Below, piece by piece: positions 1 to 9,428 of a DNA stretch of 64,000 nt (positions are counted from its first letter, which is position 1; each line of letters begins with the position of its first letter). This stretch comes from Roseithermus sacchariphilus. GTDB lineage: Bacteria; Bacteroidota; Rhodothermia; Rhodothermales; MEBIC09517. The stretch lies in contig CP030158.1 of assembly GCA_003285105.1 (NCBI GenBank), forward strand, positions 124,001 through 188,000. Reading direction: 5' to 3'. Both the position numbers and the translations under genes were made by a program. The notes beneath the pieces are model-generated. The model saw only the letters and a list, made by a program, of their open reading frames with translations. It did not search any database and was not told where the DNA came from.

Positions 1-9
1 GTGTGCGCC

Positions 10-1143
10 ATGCCTGCCGACCGTCTCCCTCGCCTCCGTCTCGCCCTCGCCGAGTCTGGCCTGGACGGGCTGGTGTTGATCCCCGGCTCCAACCTGCGTT
101 ACCTCACCGGCTTCACGCCGATGTTGAGCAAGCGCGTCGTGCTGGCCGTCTTCCCCGCAGCGGACCGCCCGCCGGCCCTGGCCCTGCCGCGGCTGGAAGC
201 GCCGGGCGTGCGGGCACACCTCGGAGAGGCCGTGACCTACCACCCCTGGGACGACGCCACCGGCCCCGACGCCGCCGTCGAAGCCGCCCTCCGGCAGGCC
301 GGCCTCACCGGCACGGTGACCCTCGGCGTCGAGTTTGCCGCGATGCGGGTGCAGGACCTGCGGGCGCTGGAGCGGGCCGCGGCGGCGCTGGGGGGGCGCG
401 TGGACGTGCGCGACGCCACGCAGCTCATCGGCCGGATGCGGATGGTCAAGGACGCCGACGAGCTGGCGGCCATGGAGGCCGCCGCCCGGGTCGTGGAGGA
501 AGCGTTGCAGCGCACCATCGAGCAGATCGCCGTGGGCAAGACCGAGCGGGAGCTGGCTGCGTTCTGCGCCAACGCCATCCTGGCGGCCGGCGCGGAGGGG
601 CTCAGCTTCGACGCGTTCGTGGCCACCGGCCCCAACACCGCCAACCCCCACCATGAGCCCGGCGACCGCCCCGTGCAGGCCGGGGACCTGGTCATGATCG
701 ACTGCGGCGCGGTGGTCGGCGGCTATGCCTCGGACATCACGCGGACCGTCGCCGTGGGCGATCCCGGCGAGGACGCCCGCCGGATCTACGACGTCGTCCG
801 CGCCGCCAATGCGGCCGGCAAGCGCGCCGTACACCCCGGCGCCACGGGGGAAGCCATCGACCGGGCCACGCGCGCCGTGATCGAGGAAGCCGGCTACGGC
901 CCGTACTTCGTCCACCGCACCGGGCATGGCCTGGGCATGGAGACGTTCCCCTGCCACGAGTACCCGGACATCGTCCAGGGCAGCACCGACCCGCTGCCGG
1001 TCGGCACCACGTTCACCATCGAGCCCGGCATCTACCTCGAGGGCGTCGGCGGCGTTCGCATCGAAGACGATGTGGTCGTCACGCCGGACGGGCACCGCTC
1101 GCTGACGCACTTCCCGCGGGATCTGATGGTGCTGACGCCGTAG
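10..1143 (+). CDS. M24 family Xaa-Pro aminopeptidase
   Basis: Pita-bread-fold metallopeptidase that removes N-terminal residues preceding proline, acting in the cytoplasm (no signal peptide). A creatinase-like N-terminal domain (about residues 5-150) precedes the catalytic domain. All five ligands of the dinuclear metal site are visible (numbered from the GTG at base 1): Asp234 in MIDCGA, Asp245 in YASDITR, His309 in RTGHGLG, Glu341 in TIEPGIY and Glu355 in RIEDD. About 377 residues, normal for the family. ATG at base 10 is chosen; an in-frame GTG at base 1 would add three residues, and the window edge hides anything further upstream. The dipeptide preference cannot be read from sequence. Confidence 0.9.
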   Translation: MPADRLPRLRLALAESGLDGLVLIPGSNLRYLTGFTPMLSKRVVLAVFPAADRPPALALPRLEAPGVRAHLGEAVTYHPWDDATGPDAAVEAALRQAGLTGTVTLGVEFAAMRVQDLRALERAAAALGGRVDVRDATQLIGRMRMVKDADELAAMEAAARVVEEALQRTIEQIAVGKTERELAAFCANAILAAGAEGLSFDAFVATGPNTANPHHEPGDRPVQAGDLVMIDCGAVVGGYASDITRTVAVGDPGEDARRIYDVVRAANAAGKRAVHPGATGEAIDRATRAVIEEAGYGPYFVHRTGHGLGMETFPCHEYPDIVQGSTDPLPVGTTFTIEPGIYLEGVGGVRIEDDVVVTPDGHRSLTHFPRDLMVLTP

Positions 1144-1218
1144 CGCTCCCTCCGCAACCCTCCAGGCAGCGGCCGTATACGGGATCTCACCACCCTCCCA
1201 CGAGCCCCGGGAAGACCG

Positions 1219-1692
1219 ATGCGCCATCATTTCGAAGCCCCGTGGGGCTCCCGGCTGACGCTGATCACGCTCGTCGTCATGCTGATCCTGGTGGGGGTGT
1301 CGCTGCTCGTCCCGGTCTGGTCGCGCTACCTCCTCCTGGCCATCGTCGTCGCCAGCGCCGCCTTCGCCGTGCGAGGCTATCGCCTGGAAGACGGGATCCT
1401 CTACATTCTCCGCCCGGGCTGGTCCACCCGCATCGACCTGTCCGGGCTGACGCACGTGGTCATCGCCCCGGAGGTGATGCGCTGGTCGCTGCGGCTCTTC
1501 GGCAACGGCGGCCTGTTCAGCTACACCGGCCTCTTCCACAACCGCCGCCTGGGCACCTACCGCGCCTACGTCACGGACCAGCGCCGGACGGTGGTGCTGC
1601 ACTTCCGCGATGCCCGCCCCGTCGTGCTCTCCCCGGACGACCCGGAGGCCTTCGTCCACGCGCTCGAAGCCATGCTGGCCGACCCCGCCTGA
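1219..1692 (+). CDS. Bacterial PH-domain (bPH_5-like) membrane protein
   Basis: Small membrane protein of 157 residues. Two closely spaced hydrophobic helices (about residues 14-31 and 36-51) precede a compact soluble C-terminal domain. That domain has the pattern of the bacterial pleckstrin-homology family bPH_5: an RGYRLEDGILYI strand, a buried arginine-rich segment, then GGLFSYTGLFHNRRLGTYRAYVTD. The function of the family is not established; it is usually drawn as a membrane-associated scaffold. It starts 75 bases after the aminopeptidase gene on the same strand, so it may be co-transcribed, but no shared function is obvious. It converges on the coxE-like gene. Confidence 0.7.
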   Translation: MRHHFEAPWGSRLTLITLVVMLILVGVSLLVPVWSRYLLLAIVVASAAFAVRGYRLEDGILYILRPGWSTRIDLSGLTHVVIAPEVMRWSLRLFGNGGLFSYTGLFHNRRLGTYRAYVTDQRRTVVLHFRDARPVVLSPDDPEAFVHALEAMLADPA

Positions 1693-1721
1693 CCCCACGG
1701 CCTCCCGGCCCTGCCCGCCGC

Positions 1722-2957
1722 TCACCCGTCGAGCGACCAGCCGTACCTCTGCCGCCACGTCTGCCCGGGGCGGCGAGCCACCTGCGTCAGCACGGCACCC
1801 AGTTGCTCCAGCGATTCGAGGTTGTGGACGGGCAGGAAGTCGTCGACGTACGGCAGGGCGGCCCGCATGCCGCGGGTGAGCGGCTCGTAGCCCTCGTAGC
1901 GCAGGAGCGGGTTGAGCCAGAGCACCCGGTAACAGCTGCGCGCCAGACGGGCCATCTCCTGCTCCAGCCGGTCGACGTCGCCCCGGTCACAGCCGTCGCT
2001 GATGATGAGCACGACGCCGCCGCTGCGCAGCACCCGCCGCAGCCACGTGTAGTTGAACACGCGGAGCGCCTCGCCGATGCGCGTGCCGCCGGCCCAGTCG
2101 GTGACCTGCTCCGCCACGTCGTCGATGGCCGCGTCGATGTCGCGACGGCGCAGATGCCGGGTGATGCGGGTCAGGCGGGTGCCGAAGACGAAGCTCTCCA
2201 CGCGCTCCATGCCTTCCGAGACGGCGTGCATGAAGTGCAGCAGCATCCGCGCATACGGTTCCATCGACCCGCTGACGTCGCACAGGATGACGATGGGCCG
2301 GGGCTTGCGCTTCGGGCCCTGGAAGCGCAGATCCACAAACTCTCCGTGGCGGCGCAGGCTCTGCCGGATCGTGCGCCGCAGGTCGAGGTACCGGCCGGGC
2401 TGCCGCGGAGTGCGCCGCCGGACGCGCTGCGGCTCGACGGGCCATTGCATCCGGCGGATGGCCTCCTTCGCCGCGGCGATCTCCTCGGCCGTGAACTCGG
2501 CGAAGTCTTTCTTCCGCAGCACCTCGGCGGCGCTGTAGGACGCCACGACCTCCACCTCGTCGCGCTCCTCGTCCTCCCCCCGCTCGATCGGATCCGGGGG
2601 CGGTGGCCGGTCCTCCGGCTCCGCCAGCGCCTCCTGCACCCGCCGCCGCGCCGCCGGCTCCCGCGCCGCCCCGGCCGAGGGCAGCATCATCTGCAGCAGA
2701 TCGGCCAGCTCGGACGGCGCCCGCCAGAACAGGTGAAAAGCCTGGTCGAACAGCTCTACCTGCCCCGGGTGACGCACGAAGACGCTGAAGAGCGCCTGGT
2801 ACACGTCGTCCCGCCGCCGCACGCCGACGGCCTCGACGGCCCGGATCGCGTCCATCATCTGGCCGGAACCGATGTCCAGCCCGGCCCGCCGCAGCACCCG
2901 CCCGAAGGCGACGATGTGTTCGGCCAGCGCGGTGTCGGGTCGGGCAGGATGGGCCAT
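1722..2957 (-). CDS. coxE: VWA domain protein, CoxE-like
   Basis: Cytoplasmic von Willebrand factor A protein of the CoxE type. In carboxydotrophs, CoxE works with the MoxR ATPase CoxD in maturing the active site of the molybdenum CO dehydrogenase. The N-terminal half is helical with charged linkers. The VWA domain begins near residue 215 and carries a MIDAS motif DVSGS (Asp227, Ser229, Ser231) followed by the conserved Trp-Leu-Asn-Pro segment near the C-terminus. The chosen start (MAHPARPD) gives 411 residues; longer in-frame starts add a low-complexity, unlikely N-terminus. It lies about 120 bases downstream of the MoxR gene on the same strand, and the pair follows the structural genes after a terminator. 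Confidence 0.85.
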   Translation of the reverse strand: MAHPARPDTALAEHIVAFGRVLRRAGLDIGSGQMMDAIRAVEAVGVRRRDDVYQALFSVFVRHPGQVELFDQAFHLFWRAPSELADLLQMMLPSAGAAREPAARRRVQEALAEPEDRPPPPDPIERGEDEERDEVEVVASYSAAEVLRKKDFAEFTAEEIAAAKEAIRRMQWPVEPQRVRRRTPRQPGRYLDLRRTIRQSLRRHGEFVDLRFQGPKRKPRPIVILCDVSGSMEPYARMLLHFMHAVSEGMERVESFVFGTRLTRITRHLRRRDIDAAIDDVAEQVTDWAGGTRIGEALRVFNYTWLRRVLRSGGVVLIISDGCDRGDVDRLEQEMARLARSCYRVLWLNPLLRYEGYEPLTRGMRAALPYVDDFLPVHNLESLEQLGAVLTQVARRPGQTWRQRYGWSLDG

Positions 2958-3077
2958 GGGATGCAAACCGTGGTCGTGTGTCGATGGGCGAGCGTCGAGG
3001 GCGGTGGTGCGAAGGCCGAAGGGCGGATTCACGATGCGGTTTCCCGTCCGCCCTCGTCCTTCCGCCTTCGCCCCTCC

Positions 3078-3977
3078 CTACCTTTCCGCCTTCGCCCGGG
3101 CCAGGATCTGCTCGCCCGTGCGGCCGCGGATGCGGGTGATGTCGTCGTGATACTTCAGCAGCGTGCCGAGGGTGTCATCGACGGTGGCGGGATCGAGGTC
3201 GACGCGCTGGAGCGTCATCAACGCGCGGGACCAGTCCAGCGTCTCGGCAACGCCGGGGAGCTTGTAGAGGTCGGCCTGCCGCAATTCCTGCACGAAGGCC
3301 ACCACCTGCCGGGCCAGCTGCTCGGGGAGGCCGGGGACCTTGTGCCGGACGATGTCGAGTTCCTTCTCGCGCGAGGGGTAGTCGATCCAGTAGTAGAGGC
3401 AGCGCCGCTTGAGCGCGTCATGGATCTCGCGGGTGCGGTTCGAGGTGATGACCACAACGGGCGGCTCCGGGGCGCTGACGGTACCGATCTCGGGGATGGT
3501 GATCTGAAAGTCGGACAGCAGTTCCAGCAGAAACGCCTCGAACTCCTCGTCGGCGCGGTCCAGTTCGTCGATGAGCAAGACGGGGGCCTTGCCGGATTCC
3601 GAGGCACGGACGGCCTGGAGCAGCGGCCGCTCGATGAGGTAGGCGGGGCCGAAGATCTCCTGGATAACGGCCTCCTGGTCTTGCCGGCCGGTGGCCTCGA
3701 CCAGCCGGATCTGGAGCATCTGCCGGGCATAGTTCCACTCGTACACCGCCGTGTGGACGTCCAGCCCCTCGTAGCACTGGAGGCGGATGAGCGGCACGTC
3801 GAGCAGGCGAGCGAGCACCTTGGCGATTTCGGTCTTGCCCACGCCGGCCTCGCCTTCGAGGAAGACGGGGCGCTGCATCTTGAGGGCGAGGAAGAGCGTC
3901 GTGGCCAGGCCCCGCTCGGCCACGTAGTTCTGCGCCTCCAGCGCGGCCAGCACGTCTTCGATGGTGTCGAACTTCAT
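3078..3977 (-). CDS. coxD: MoxR family AAA+ ATPase, CoxD-like
   Basis: AAA+ ATPase of the MoxR/CoxD group, a chaperone-like partner of VWA proteins. Walker A (GEAGVGKTE) lies near residue 48, Walker B is LLIDELDRAD, and a sensor motif is TSNRTREIHDALKRRC. 299 residues from MKFDTIEDV, a typical length; an upstream in-frame ATG would add nine residues. In Oligotropha-type systems CoxD unfolds or reshapes apo-CO dehydrogenase so that sulfur and copper can be inserted. Here it sits immediately upstream of the coxE-like gene and downstream of coxM, separated from coxM by an intrinsic terminator. It may therefore have its own promoter or rely on read-through. Confidence 0.88.
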   Translation of the reverse strand: MKFDTIEDVLAALEAQNYVAERGLATTLFLALKMQRPVFLEGEAGVGKTEIAKVLARLLDVPLIRLQCYEGLDVHTAVYEWNYARQMLQIRLVEATGRQDQEAVIQEIFGPAYLIERPLLQAVRASESGKAPVLLIDELDRADEEFEAFLLELLSDFQITIPEIGTVSAPEPPVVVITSNRTREIHDALKRRCLYYWIDYPSREKELDIVRHKVPGLPEQLARQVVAFVQELRQADLYKLPGVAETLDWSRALMTLQRVDLDPATVDDTLGTLLKYHDDITRIRGRTGEQILARAKAER

Positions 3978-4088
3978 GATCTCCGAGGGCATTCTCCCGG
4001 CCACACCGGCGCGGTGCGGCTCCGGGCGGTACGTCCGGCGCAGGCTCCGGTTCGGACTCCAGGGCGGGCTCCGGCCCGGCCGGCTCGC

Positions 4089-4116
4089 AAAAAAAAGCCC
4101 CCTGCGAGAGGGGGCT
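4089..4116 (-). terminator. Intrinsic terminator after coxM
   Basis: Perfect 8-bp stem (arms AGCCCCCT at 4096-4103 and AGGGGGCT at 4109-4116, 5-base loop). On the minus strand it is followed directly by a run of eight T (4089-4096, one inside the stem). It lies 20 bases past the coxM stop and so separates the hydroxylase structural genes from the coxD/coxE pair. Confidence 0.85.
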
Positions 4117-4136
4117 CGGGGGGTGGGCGGGCGGTG

Positions 4137-5000
4137 CTATGCCGCCCGGGCGGCGGCTTCGCGGAGGGCTCGCGTCGCCATCACCTCGCAGAGGTGCGCG
4201 CGGTACTCGGCGCTGCCGCTGAGGTCGCTCAGCAGCTCATTCGGATCGGCCAGGCCCCGCACGGCCTCGGCGATGACGGCCTCCGTCAGAGGCCGCCCGG
4301 CCAGCCGGCGCTCGACGGCGGTGGCGCGGAAGGCCTTCGGGGCGGCGCCGGTGACGGCCACCCGGGCCGCCCGGCACGTGCCATCGGCCAGGCTCACCTT
4401 CGCCGCAACGCCGACGACCGCGTACCGCGAGGCCGGGTTGGCGAACTTGGCATAGGCCGCTCCCTCGCCGTGCCCGAGCACGGGGATCCGCACCCGCGTG
4501 ATCATCTCGTGCGCGGCCAGTGCCGTGGTGTACATGTCCACGAAGAAGTCGTCCGCGCTCACCGTGCGGGTTCCGTCCCGGCTCGTCATCTCGATCTCCG
4601 CGTCGAGGGCCAGGACGAGGGCCGGGTAGTCCGCGGCCGGGTCGGCATGAGCCAGGCTGCCACCGATGGTGCCCCGGTTGCGCACCTGCGGGTCGCCGAT
4701 GCCGGCGGCGGCCTCGGCCAGCGCCGGGCAGTGCGTGCGCACCAGCTCCGAGGTTTCGACGGCGCGGTGCGTCGTCAGCGCCCCGATGGCGAGGTGCCCC
4801 CCGTCGAGCGTGACGGCCGCGAGGTCCTCCAGGCCGGAGACGTCGATCAACAGCGTCGGGGCGGTCAGGCGGAGCTTCATCGCCGGGATCAGGCTGTGCC
4901 CGCCGGCCAGCAGCCGGGCCTCCCCGTCGTGGCCGGCCAGGAGCGTCAGGGCTTCGTCGACCGACTGGGCCCGTGCGTAATCGAATGCGTAGGTAGACAT
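4137..5000 (-). CDS. coxM: Molybdenum hydroxylase FAD-binding medium subunit (CoxM family)
   Basis: FAD-carrying medium subunit of a CO dehydrogenase/xanthine dehydrogenase-type enzyme. It passes electrons from the Mo and FeS subunits towards the respiratory chain. 287 residues, full length. Both flavin-binding signatures are present: AGGHSLIPAMK near residues 32-42 and TIGGSLAHADPAAD near residues 111-124. The CO_deh_flav C-terminal domain follows. It lies 39 bases downstream of the large-subunit gene on the same strand. No signal peptide, so cytoplasmic. A terminator follows the stop codon. Confidence 0.9.
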   Translation of the reverse strand: MSTYAFDYARAQSVDEALTLLAGHDGEARLLAGGHSLIPAMKLRLTAPTLLIDVSGLEDLAAVTLDGGHLAIGALTTHRAVETSELVRTHCPALAEAAAGIGDPQVRNRGTIGGSLAHADPAADYPALVLALDAEIEMTSRDGTRTVSADDFFVDMYTTALAAHEMITRVRIPVLGHGEGAAYAKFANPASRYAVVGVAAKVSLADGTCRAARVAVTGAAPKAFRATAVERRLAGRPLTEAVIAEAVRGLADPNELLSDLSGSAEYRAHLCEVMATRALREAAARAA

Positions 5001-5039
5001 GGGTCTGGGCGGATGGTCACAAGTCCGTGAGGAGAGCGG

Positions 5040-7436
5040 TCAGGCCTGGCCGTTGCCGCCGGCCGGGGCCGCCGCGGCAGCCGCCCCGTCGCCGCCGGCA
5101 TGCAGCGCCCGCCAGACGCGCTCGGGCGTGAGCGGCATCGGGATGTCCCGGATGCCCCGGTGGTAGAGCGCGTCGACGACGGCGTTGACGACACAGGCCG
5201 TCGAGGCAATCGTGCCGGCTTCTCCGGCGCCCTTGACGCCCAGCGGGTTGTGCGGGCAGGGCGTCACCTGATGGCCGACCTCGAACGACGGCAGATCGTC
5301 CGCCCGGGGCATCGTGTAGTCCATGTAGCTGCCCGTGAGCGGCTGGCCCGTCTCGTCGTAGACGGCCCCCTCGAAGAGCGCCTGCCCGACGCCCTGCGCA
5401 ATGCCGCCGTGGATCTGTCCCTCCACGATCATCGGGTTGATGATGTTGCCCACGTCGTCCACGGCGACGTACCGGAGGATCCTGACGACGCCGGTGTCGG
5501 GGTCGACCTCGACCGTGCAGATGTGCGTGCCGAAGGGGAAGGTGAAGTTCTTCGGATCGTAGAAGGCGTTCTCGTCCAGGCCGGGCTCCACGCCCTCGGG
5601 GTAGTCGTGCGGGACGTAGGCCGTCAGCGCCACGTCGCCGAAGCCGATGGTGCGGTCCGTGCCCTTGACGCGGAAGGTGCCGTCGACGAATTCGACGTCC
5701 TCCTCGGCGGCTTCGAGCTTGTGGGCAGCGATCTTGCGCGCCTTGTCCTTCACCTTGTCCAGCGCCCGCATGATGGCGCTGCCGCCCACGGCGAGGCTGC
5801 GCGAGCCGTAGGTGCCCATCCCGAACGGGACCCGGCTCGTGTCCCCGTGGACCACCTCGACGTTCTCCAGCGGGATGCCCAGTTCGTGCGCCACGATCTG
5901 CGCGAAGGTCGTCTCGTGGCCCTGCCCGTGCGAGTGCGTGCCGGTGAACACCTCGACCTTGCCCGTCGGGTGCACGCGGATGCCGCCGCTCTCGTACAGC
6001 CCGGCCCGCGCCCCGAGTGCCCCGACCACCTGCGACGGGGCGATGCCGCAGGCCTCGATGTAGGACGAGAAGCCGATGCCCAGCAGGCGGCCCTGCTTGC
6101 GGGCCTCGGCCTGCTCGCGGCGGAAGTCCTCATACCCGATCATCTCCAGCGCCTTGTCCAGCGCCCCTTCGTAGTTGCCGCTGTCGTACTGCAGGGCCAC
6201 CGGCGTGTCGTAGGGAAACTCGTCCGGCCGGATGAAATTCTTCCGCCGCAGCTCGGCCGGGTCCATCCCCAGCTCCTTCGCAGCCAGTTCCACGACGCGC
6301 TCGACCAGGAACGTCGCCTCCGGCCGGCCCGCCCCGCGGTAGGCGTCGACCGGCACCGTGTTCGTGAAGACGCCCTTGACGTTGACGTGGATGTGCGGCG
6401 TCCGGTACTGCCCGGCCAGCAGCGTCCCGTAAAGGTACGTCGGCACCGCCGGGGCGAAGGTGGACAGGTAGGCGCCGAGGTTGGCCACGGTCTTCACACG
6501 CAGCGCCACCATGTTGCCCTCGGCATCGAGGCCCAGCTCGGCCGTCGAGACGTGGTCCCGGCCGTGGGCGTCGGTGACGAAGCTCTCGCTGCGCGCGGCC
6601 GTCCATTTCACCGGCCGCTCCAGCTTCTTCGAGGCCCAGGCGCAGATCACCTCCTCCGGGTAGTGGAAGATCTTGCTGCCGAACCCCCCGCCCACGTCCG
6701 GCGAGACGACGCGGACCTTGTGCTCGGGCAGGTCCGGCCAGACGAAAGCGCAAAGCAGCAGCCGAATCAGGTGAGGGTTTTGCGAGCTGGTGTAGAGCGT
6801 CAACTCCTCCCGGGCCGGATCGTAGTGGCCGATGGCGCTGCGGGGCTCGATGGCATTGGGCACGACGCGCTGGTTGACGAGCTCGTAGGTCGTGACGTGG
6901 TGCGCAGCGGCCATGGCCCGGTCGGTGGCGTCCCGGTCGCCCAGTTCCCAGTCGAAGCAGAGGTTGGAGTCGAGGCCGTCGTGCACGATGGGGGCATCCG
7001 GGGCCAGGGCTGCCGTCGCGTCGACGACGGCCGGCAACGGCTCATACTCGATCATCACCTGCTCGGCGGCATCCTGCGCCGTGGCTTTGTCCGTGGCGAT
7101 GACCACCGCCACGCCGTCGCCGACGTGGTGCACCTTCCCGACGGCCAGCGGGTAGTGCGGCGGCTCCTTCATGGCGTCGCCCACGGCCCAGCCGGTGGGG
7201 ATCGACAGGATGCCGTCGTCGACCATGTCCTGCCCGGTGAAGACGGCCAGGACGCCGTCGACCGCCTCGGCGGCGGACGTGTCGATGGCTTTGATGCGAG
7301 CGTGGGCGTGTTCGCTGCGGACGATGCAGGCATAGGTCATGCCGGGCAGGACGATGTCGTCCGTGTAGCGCCCCTTGCCGGTGATGAAGCGCTTGTCCTC
7401 GACCCGCTTGACCGGTGATCCGATGAAGTTCGGCAT
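5040..7436 (-). CDS. coxL: Molybdopterin-binding large subunit, form II CO dehydrogenase-like
   Basis: Catalytic molybdenum-cofactor subunit of the xanthine oxidase family, 798 residues. It begins with the aldehyde oxidase/xanthine dehydrogenase a/b hammerhead domain ([20 protein letters not shown]) and continues with the molybdenum-cofactor-binding domains ([10 protein letters not shown] near residue 240; [17 protein letters not shown] near residue 500). The active-site loop reads AYRGAGR at residues 365-371. That is the form II motif, not the AYxCSFR motif of proven CO dehydrogenases. CO oxidation is therefore unproven, and an aldehyde or N-heterocycle substrate is possible. It sits between coxS and coxM in the order S-L-M, whereas form I operons are usually M-S-L. 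Confidence 0.9.
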   Translation of the reverse strand: MPNFIGSPVKRVEDKRFITGKGRYTDDIVLPGMTYACIVRSEHAHARIKAIDTSAAEAVDGVLAVFTGQDMVDDGILSIPTGWAVGDAMKEPPHYPLAVGKVHHVGDGVAVVIATDKATAQDAAEQVMIEYEPLPAVVDATAALAPDAPIVHDGLDSNLCFDWELGDRDATDRAMAAAHHVTTYELVNQRVVPNAIEPRSAIGHYDPAREELTLYTSSQNPHLIRLLLCAFVWPDLPEHKVRVVSPDVGGGFGSKIFHYPEEVICAWASKKLERPVKWTAARSESFVTDAHGRDHVSTAELGLDAEGNMVALRVKTVANLGAYLSTFAPAVPTYLYGTLLAGQYRTPHIHVNVKGVFTNTVPVDAYRGAGRPEATFLVERVVELAAKELGMDPAELRRKNFIRPDEFPYDTPVALQYDSGNYEGALDKALEMIGYEDFRREQAEARKQGRLLGIGFSSYIEACGIAPSQVVGALGARAGLYESGGIRVHPTGKVEVFTGTHSHGQGHETTFAQIVAHELGIPLENVEVVHGDTSRVPFGMGTYGSRSLAVGGSAIMRALDKVKDKARKIAAHKLEAAEEDVEFVDGTFRVKGTDRTIGFGDVALTAYVPHDYPEGVEPGLDENAFYDPKNFTFPFGTHICTVEVDPDTGVVRILRYVAVDDVGNIINPMIVEGQIHGGIAQGVGQALFEGAVYDETGQPLTGSYMDYTMPRADDLPSFEVGHQVTPCPHNPLGVKGAGEAGTIASTACVVNAVVDALYHRGIRDIPMPLTPERVWRALHAGGDGAAAAAAPAGGNGQA

Positions 7437-7487
7437 GATGACAGGGATGGGTTCGGGTGGCTGGGGCGGTACGCGGCAGGCGAGCGC

Positions 7488-7973
7488 TCAGGCTTCGACG
7501 GTGGCCTGCTCGCGCATCTTGCGGGCGGCGTACTGAACGGCACGCACGATGTTATGATAGCCGGTGCACCGGCAGTAATTGCCCTCGAGCGCGTGGCGGA
7601 TCTCCGCCTCGGAGGGATCGGGGTTGTGCTGCAACAGATCGGCCGCGGCCATGATCATCCCCGGGGTGCAGAAGCCACATTGCAGGCCGTGCTCCTCGCG
7701 GAAGCCCTCCTGCAGCGGATGCAGCGCGCCGTCGGCGCTCATCCCCTCGATGGTCGTGACCGAACGGCCGTCGGCCTGAACGGCGAACACCGTGCAGGCC
7801 TTCACCGAGCGGCCATCGAGGTGCACGGTGCACGCCCCGCACTGGCTCGTGTCACACCCGACGTGCGTGCCGGTCAGGCCGAGGTGTTCACGCAGAAAAT
7901 CGACCAGCAGGGTGCGCGGCTCGACGTCGGCTTCGTGCCGCTTCCCGTTGACGGTGATGGAAATGTGGGCCAT
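7488..7973 (-). CDS. coxS: [2Fe-2S] small subunit of the molybdenum hydroxylase (CoxS family)
   Basis: Iron-sulfur electron-transfer subunit carrying two [2Fe-2S] clusters. The N-terminal plant-ferredoxin fold holds CDTSQCGAC plus a further cysteine in VKACTVF. The C-terminal helical domain holds QCGFCTPGM and NYCRCTGY. 161 residues from [11 protein letters not shown], the standard length; an in-frame upstream extension to 8063 has no family resemblance and is rejected. It lies 51 bases upstream of coxL and 109 bases downstream of coxG, on the same strand. Confidence 0.92.
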   Translation of the reverse strand: MAHISITVNGKRHEADVEPRTLLVDFLREHLGLTGTHVGCDTSQCGACTVHLDGRSVKACTVFAVQADGRSVTTIEGMSADGALHPLQEGFREEHGLQCGFCTPGMIMAAADLLQHNPDPSEAEIRHALEGNYCRCTGYHNIVRAVQYAARKMREQATVEA

Positions 7974-8082
7974 GGGACGCTCCGGGATTCGGGATGGATG
8001 AAAGACATTCGGCAGGCATACTGCCCGGAAAAGCGCTTCCGGCGCGAGCCGACCGCCCGGCACTCAGGCAACCGTGTGGCAC

Positions 8083-8553
8083 TCAGGCAGCGGCCGCGCC
8101 GTCGGCATCGAGGTCTTCGAGGATGCGTTTGCGCAGGTCGTTGAAGCCTTTGTTGATGATGACGCCGGCGCCCGCCTGCACGAGGCGCTGCCCGATCCGC
8201 GCGATCTTGCCGCCCACCTGCGCTTCGCCGGAATAGCGCAGGGTGGTATGGCCGTCATCCTGCGGAATCAGCTCCATCAGCACGTCGGCCTGGACGAAGC
8301 CGCCGGGGCCCTGCCCCTCCATGTGCAGCCGGTAGCTACGGGGCGGGTCGAGGTCGTGCACCCGGAAGGTCGTGGTATAGACGCTCTGCACGGGGCCGAG
8401 GCGGGCCTGCACCACCCCCCGGTACGTATCTTCGCCGAGACGTTCGAAGCGCTCGCACCCCGGGATGGCCGCAACCAGCACGTCCGGGTCCTGCAGCCGG
8501 TCGAACAGCTCTTCGGGGCGGCCGGGCAGCGTGTACTCGCCTTCGAGCTTCAT
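8083..8553 (-). CDS. coxG: CoxG family SRPBCC protein
   Basis: CO dehydrogenase subunit G family, a START/SRPBCC-fold protein that in Oligotropha helps recruit the enzyme to the cytoplasmic membrane. 156 residues. It starts with the family pattern MKLEGEYTLPGRPEELFDRLQDPDVLVAAIPGCERFE, and the C-terminal part (GGKIARIGQRLVQAGAGVIINKGFNDLRKRIL) is typical. It appears to be the first gene of the operon: a promoter-like and palindromic element lies about 120 bases upstream. No strong ribosome-binding site precedes the ATG. Confidence 0.88.
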   Translation of the reverse strand: MKLEGEYTLPGRPEELFDRLQDPDVLVAAIPGCERFERLGEDTYRGVVQARLGPVQSVYTTTFRVHDLDPPRSYRLHMEGQGPGGFVQADVLMELIPQDDGHTTLRYSGEAQVGGKIARIGQRLVQAGAGVIINKGFNDLRKRILEDLDADGAAAA

Positions 8554-8873
8554 GAACGGCGTGTCGGGCGTGAGACGGTCGACGTCGGACTCGCGACGGG
8601 CGGGGCGCGGGGCAAGAGAGGGAGGGCTGCCACCGGCCCGGTGCCGTCACGAGGAGGAGATACGCTTTCTGATTAAAGAATAATTCACTCTTTGTCAAGC
8701 CGATCTCTCCCCGCTCCCACGGCCGCGCCAGCCCGTAAGCGCGGCACCGATCGAGGGCGAGCAGGACCCGATCCGCGCGTGCCGGGTCCCGCCCGAACCG
8801 GTGGGCGGATGCGTGAGGTCCCTTCGCCGTGGTTCGGCAGATCGACCCCCCCAGGGGTGCGGAGATCACCCGC
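8554..8873. other. Intergenic region upstream of the cox-like operon
   Basis: 320 bases without a convincing gene, between coxG (starting leftward) and the 3' end of the response regulator. It holds an AT-rich patch at 8670-8700 with the promoter-like and palindromic element listed separately. The rest is GC-rich sequence in which nothing was recognised. Confidence 0.6.
8670..8698 (-). promoter_or_regulatory. Putative promoter and operator of the cox-like operon
   Basis: On the minus strand, TTGACA (8693-8698) is followed after 17 bases by TAATCA (8670-8675), a perfect -35 with a poor -10. The interval between them is almost entirely a 19-base imperfect palindrome, 8675-8693, whose outer arms are AAAGA and TCTTT (seven of nine paired positions match). 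A repressor bound there would cover the promoter. The patch stands out as AT-rich in GC-rich surroundings. No regulator gene of a known operator-binding family lies next to it. Confidence 0.45.
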
Positions 8874-9242
8874 TCACAGGCCGCATTTGTGCAGCACGTC
8901 GAACAGACGCTGCTGTTCGGGCGGCTTGATGAGATACCCGTTGATGCCGGCGTCGATGGCTTCGCGGACGTGTTCCGGCTCATTCTGGCCGGTGACCATG
9001 ACGATGGGCGTGTGCCGGTACTTCACCCCGGAGCGGATCCGGCGGATGAGTTCCACCCCGCTACACCCGGGCATCACCCAGTCCACCAGCAGCAGATCGA
9101 ACTGGTCCATCAGGAGCAGCTTCAGGGCTTCCCGGGCCTCCGAAGCGATAACCACGTCTTGATAGCCGGCATCCATCAGCATCCGCTGGAGCACCTTGGC
9201 CGATACCGGCTCGTCTTCTACGATGAGGATTTTTCTGGGCAT
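8874..9242 (-). CDS. Single-domain CheY-like response regulator
   Basis: Stand-alone receiver domain of 122 residues from MPRKILIVEDEP. The acidic pocket includes Asp10, the phosphoacceptor is Asp54 (LLLVDWVMPG), Thr84 lies in VMVTGQ and Lys106 in YLIKPP. There is no output domain, so it must act through protein-protein contact. No histidine kinase is adjacent. It lies upstream of the cox-like operon in the same orientation but 320 bases away, and diverges from the BNR-propeller gene. An in-frame extension to 9302 is less likely than the family-typical start chosen. Confidence 0.88.
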   Translation of the reverse strand: MPRKILIVEDEPVSAKVLQRMLMDAGYQDVVIASEAREALKLLLMDQFDLLLVDWVMPGCSGVELIRRIRSGVKYRHTPIVMVTGQNEPEHVREAIDAGINGYLIKPPEQQRLFDVLHKCGL

Positions 9243-9428
9243 GGTCGGTTCAGGGGCATGGCAGAGAATCGCTTCTTCACGTATCGGCCTCAGAGCGTCC
9301 ATCTGAAATCGCCCGGCGGGGCGGTGGCATCCCTGAGACGCGCATGGTATCCTTCCGGCACGAGCACGCCCGGCGTCGCGCTTGCTCCGGGCCTCCGCCC
9401 CTGCACCCCCACCAGCCTCTCATCCCCC

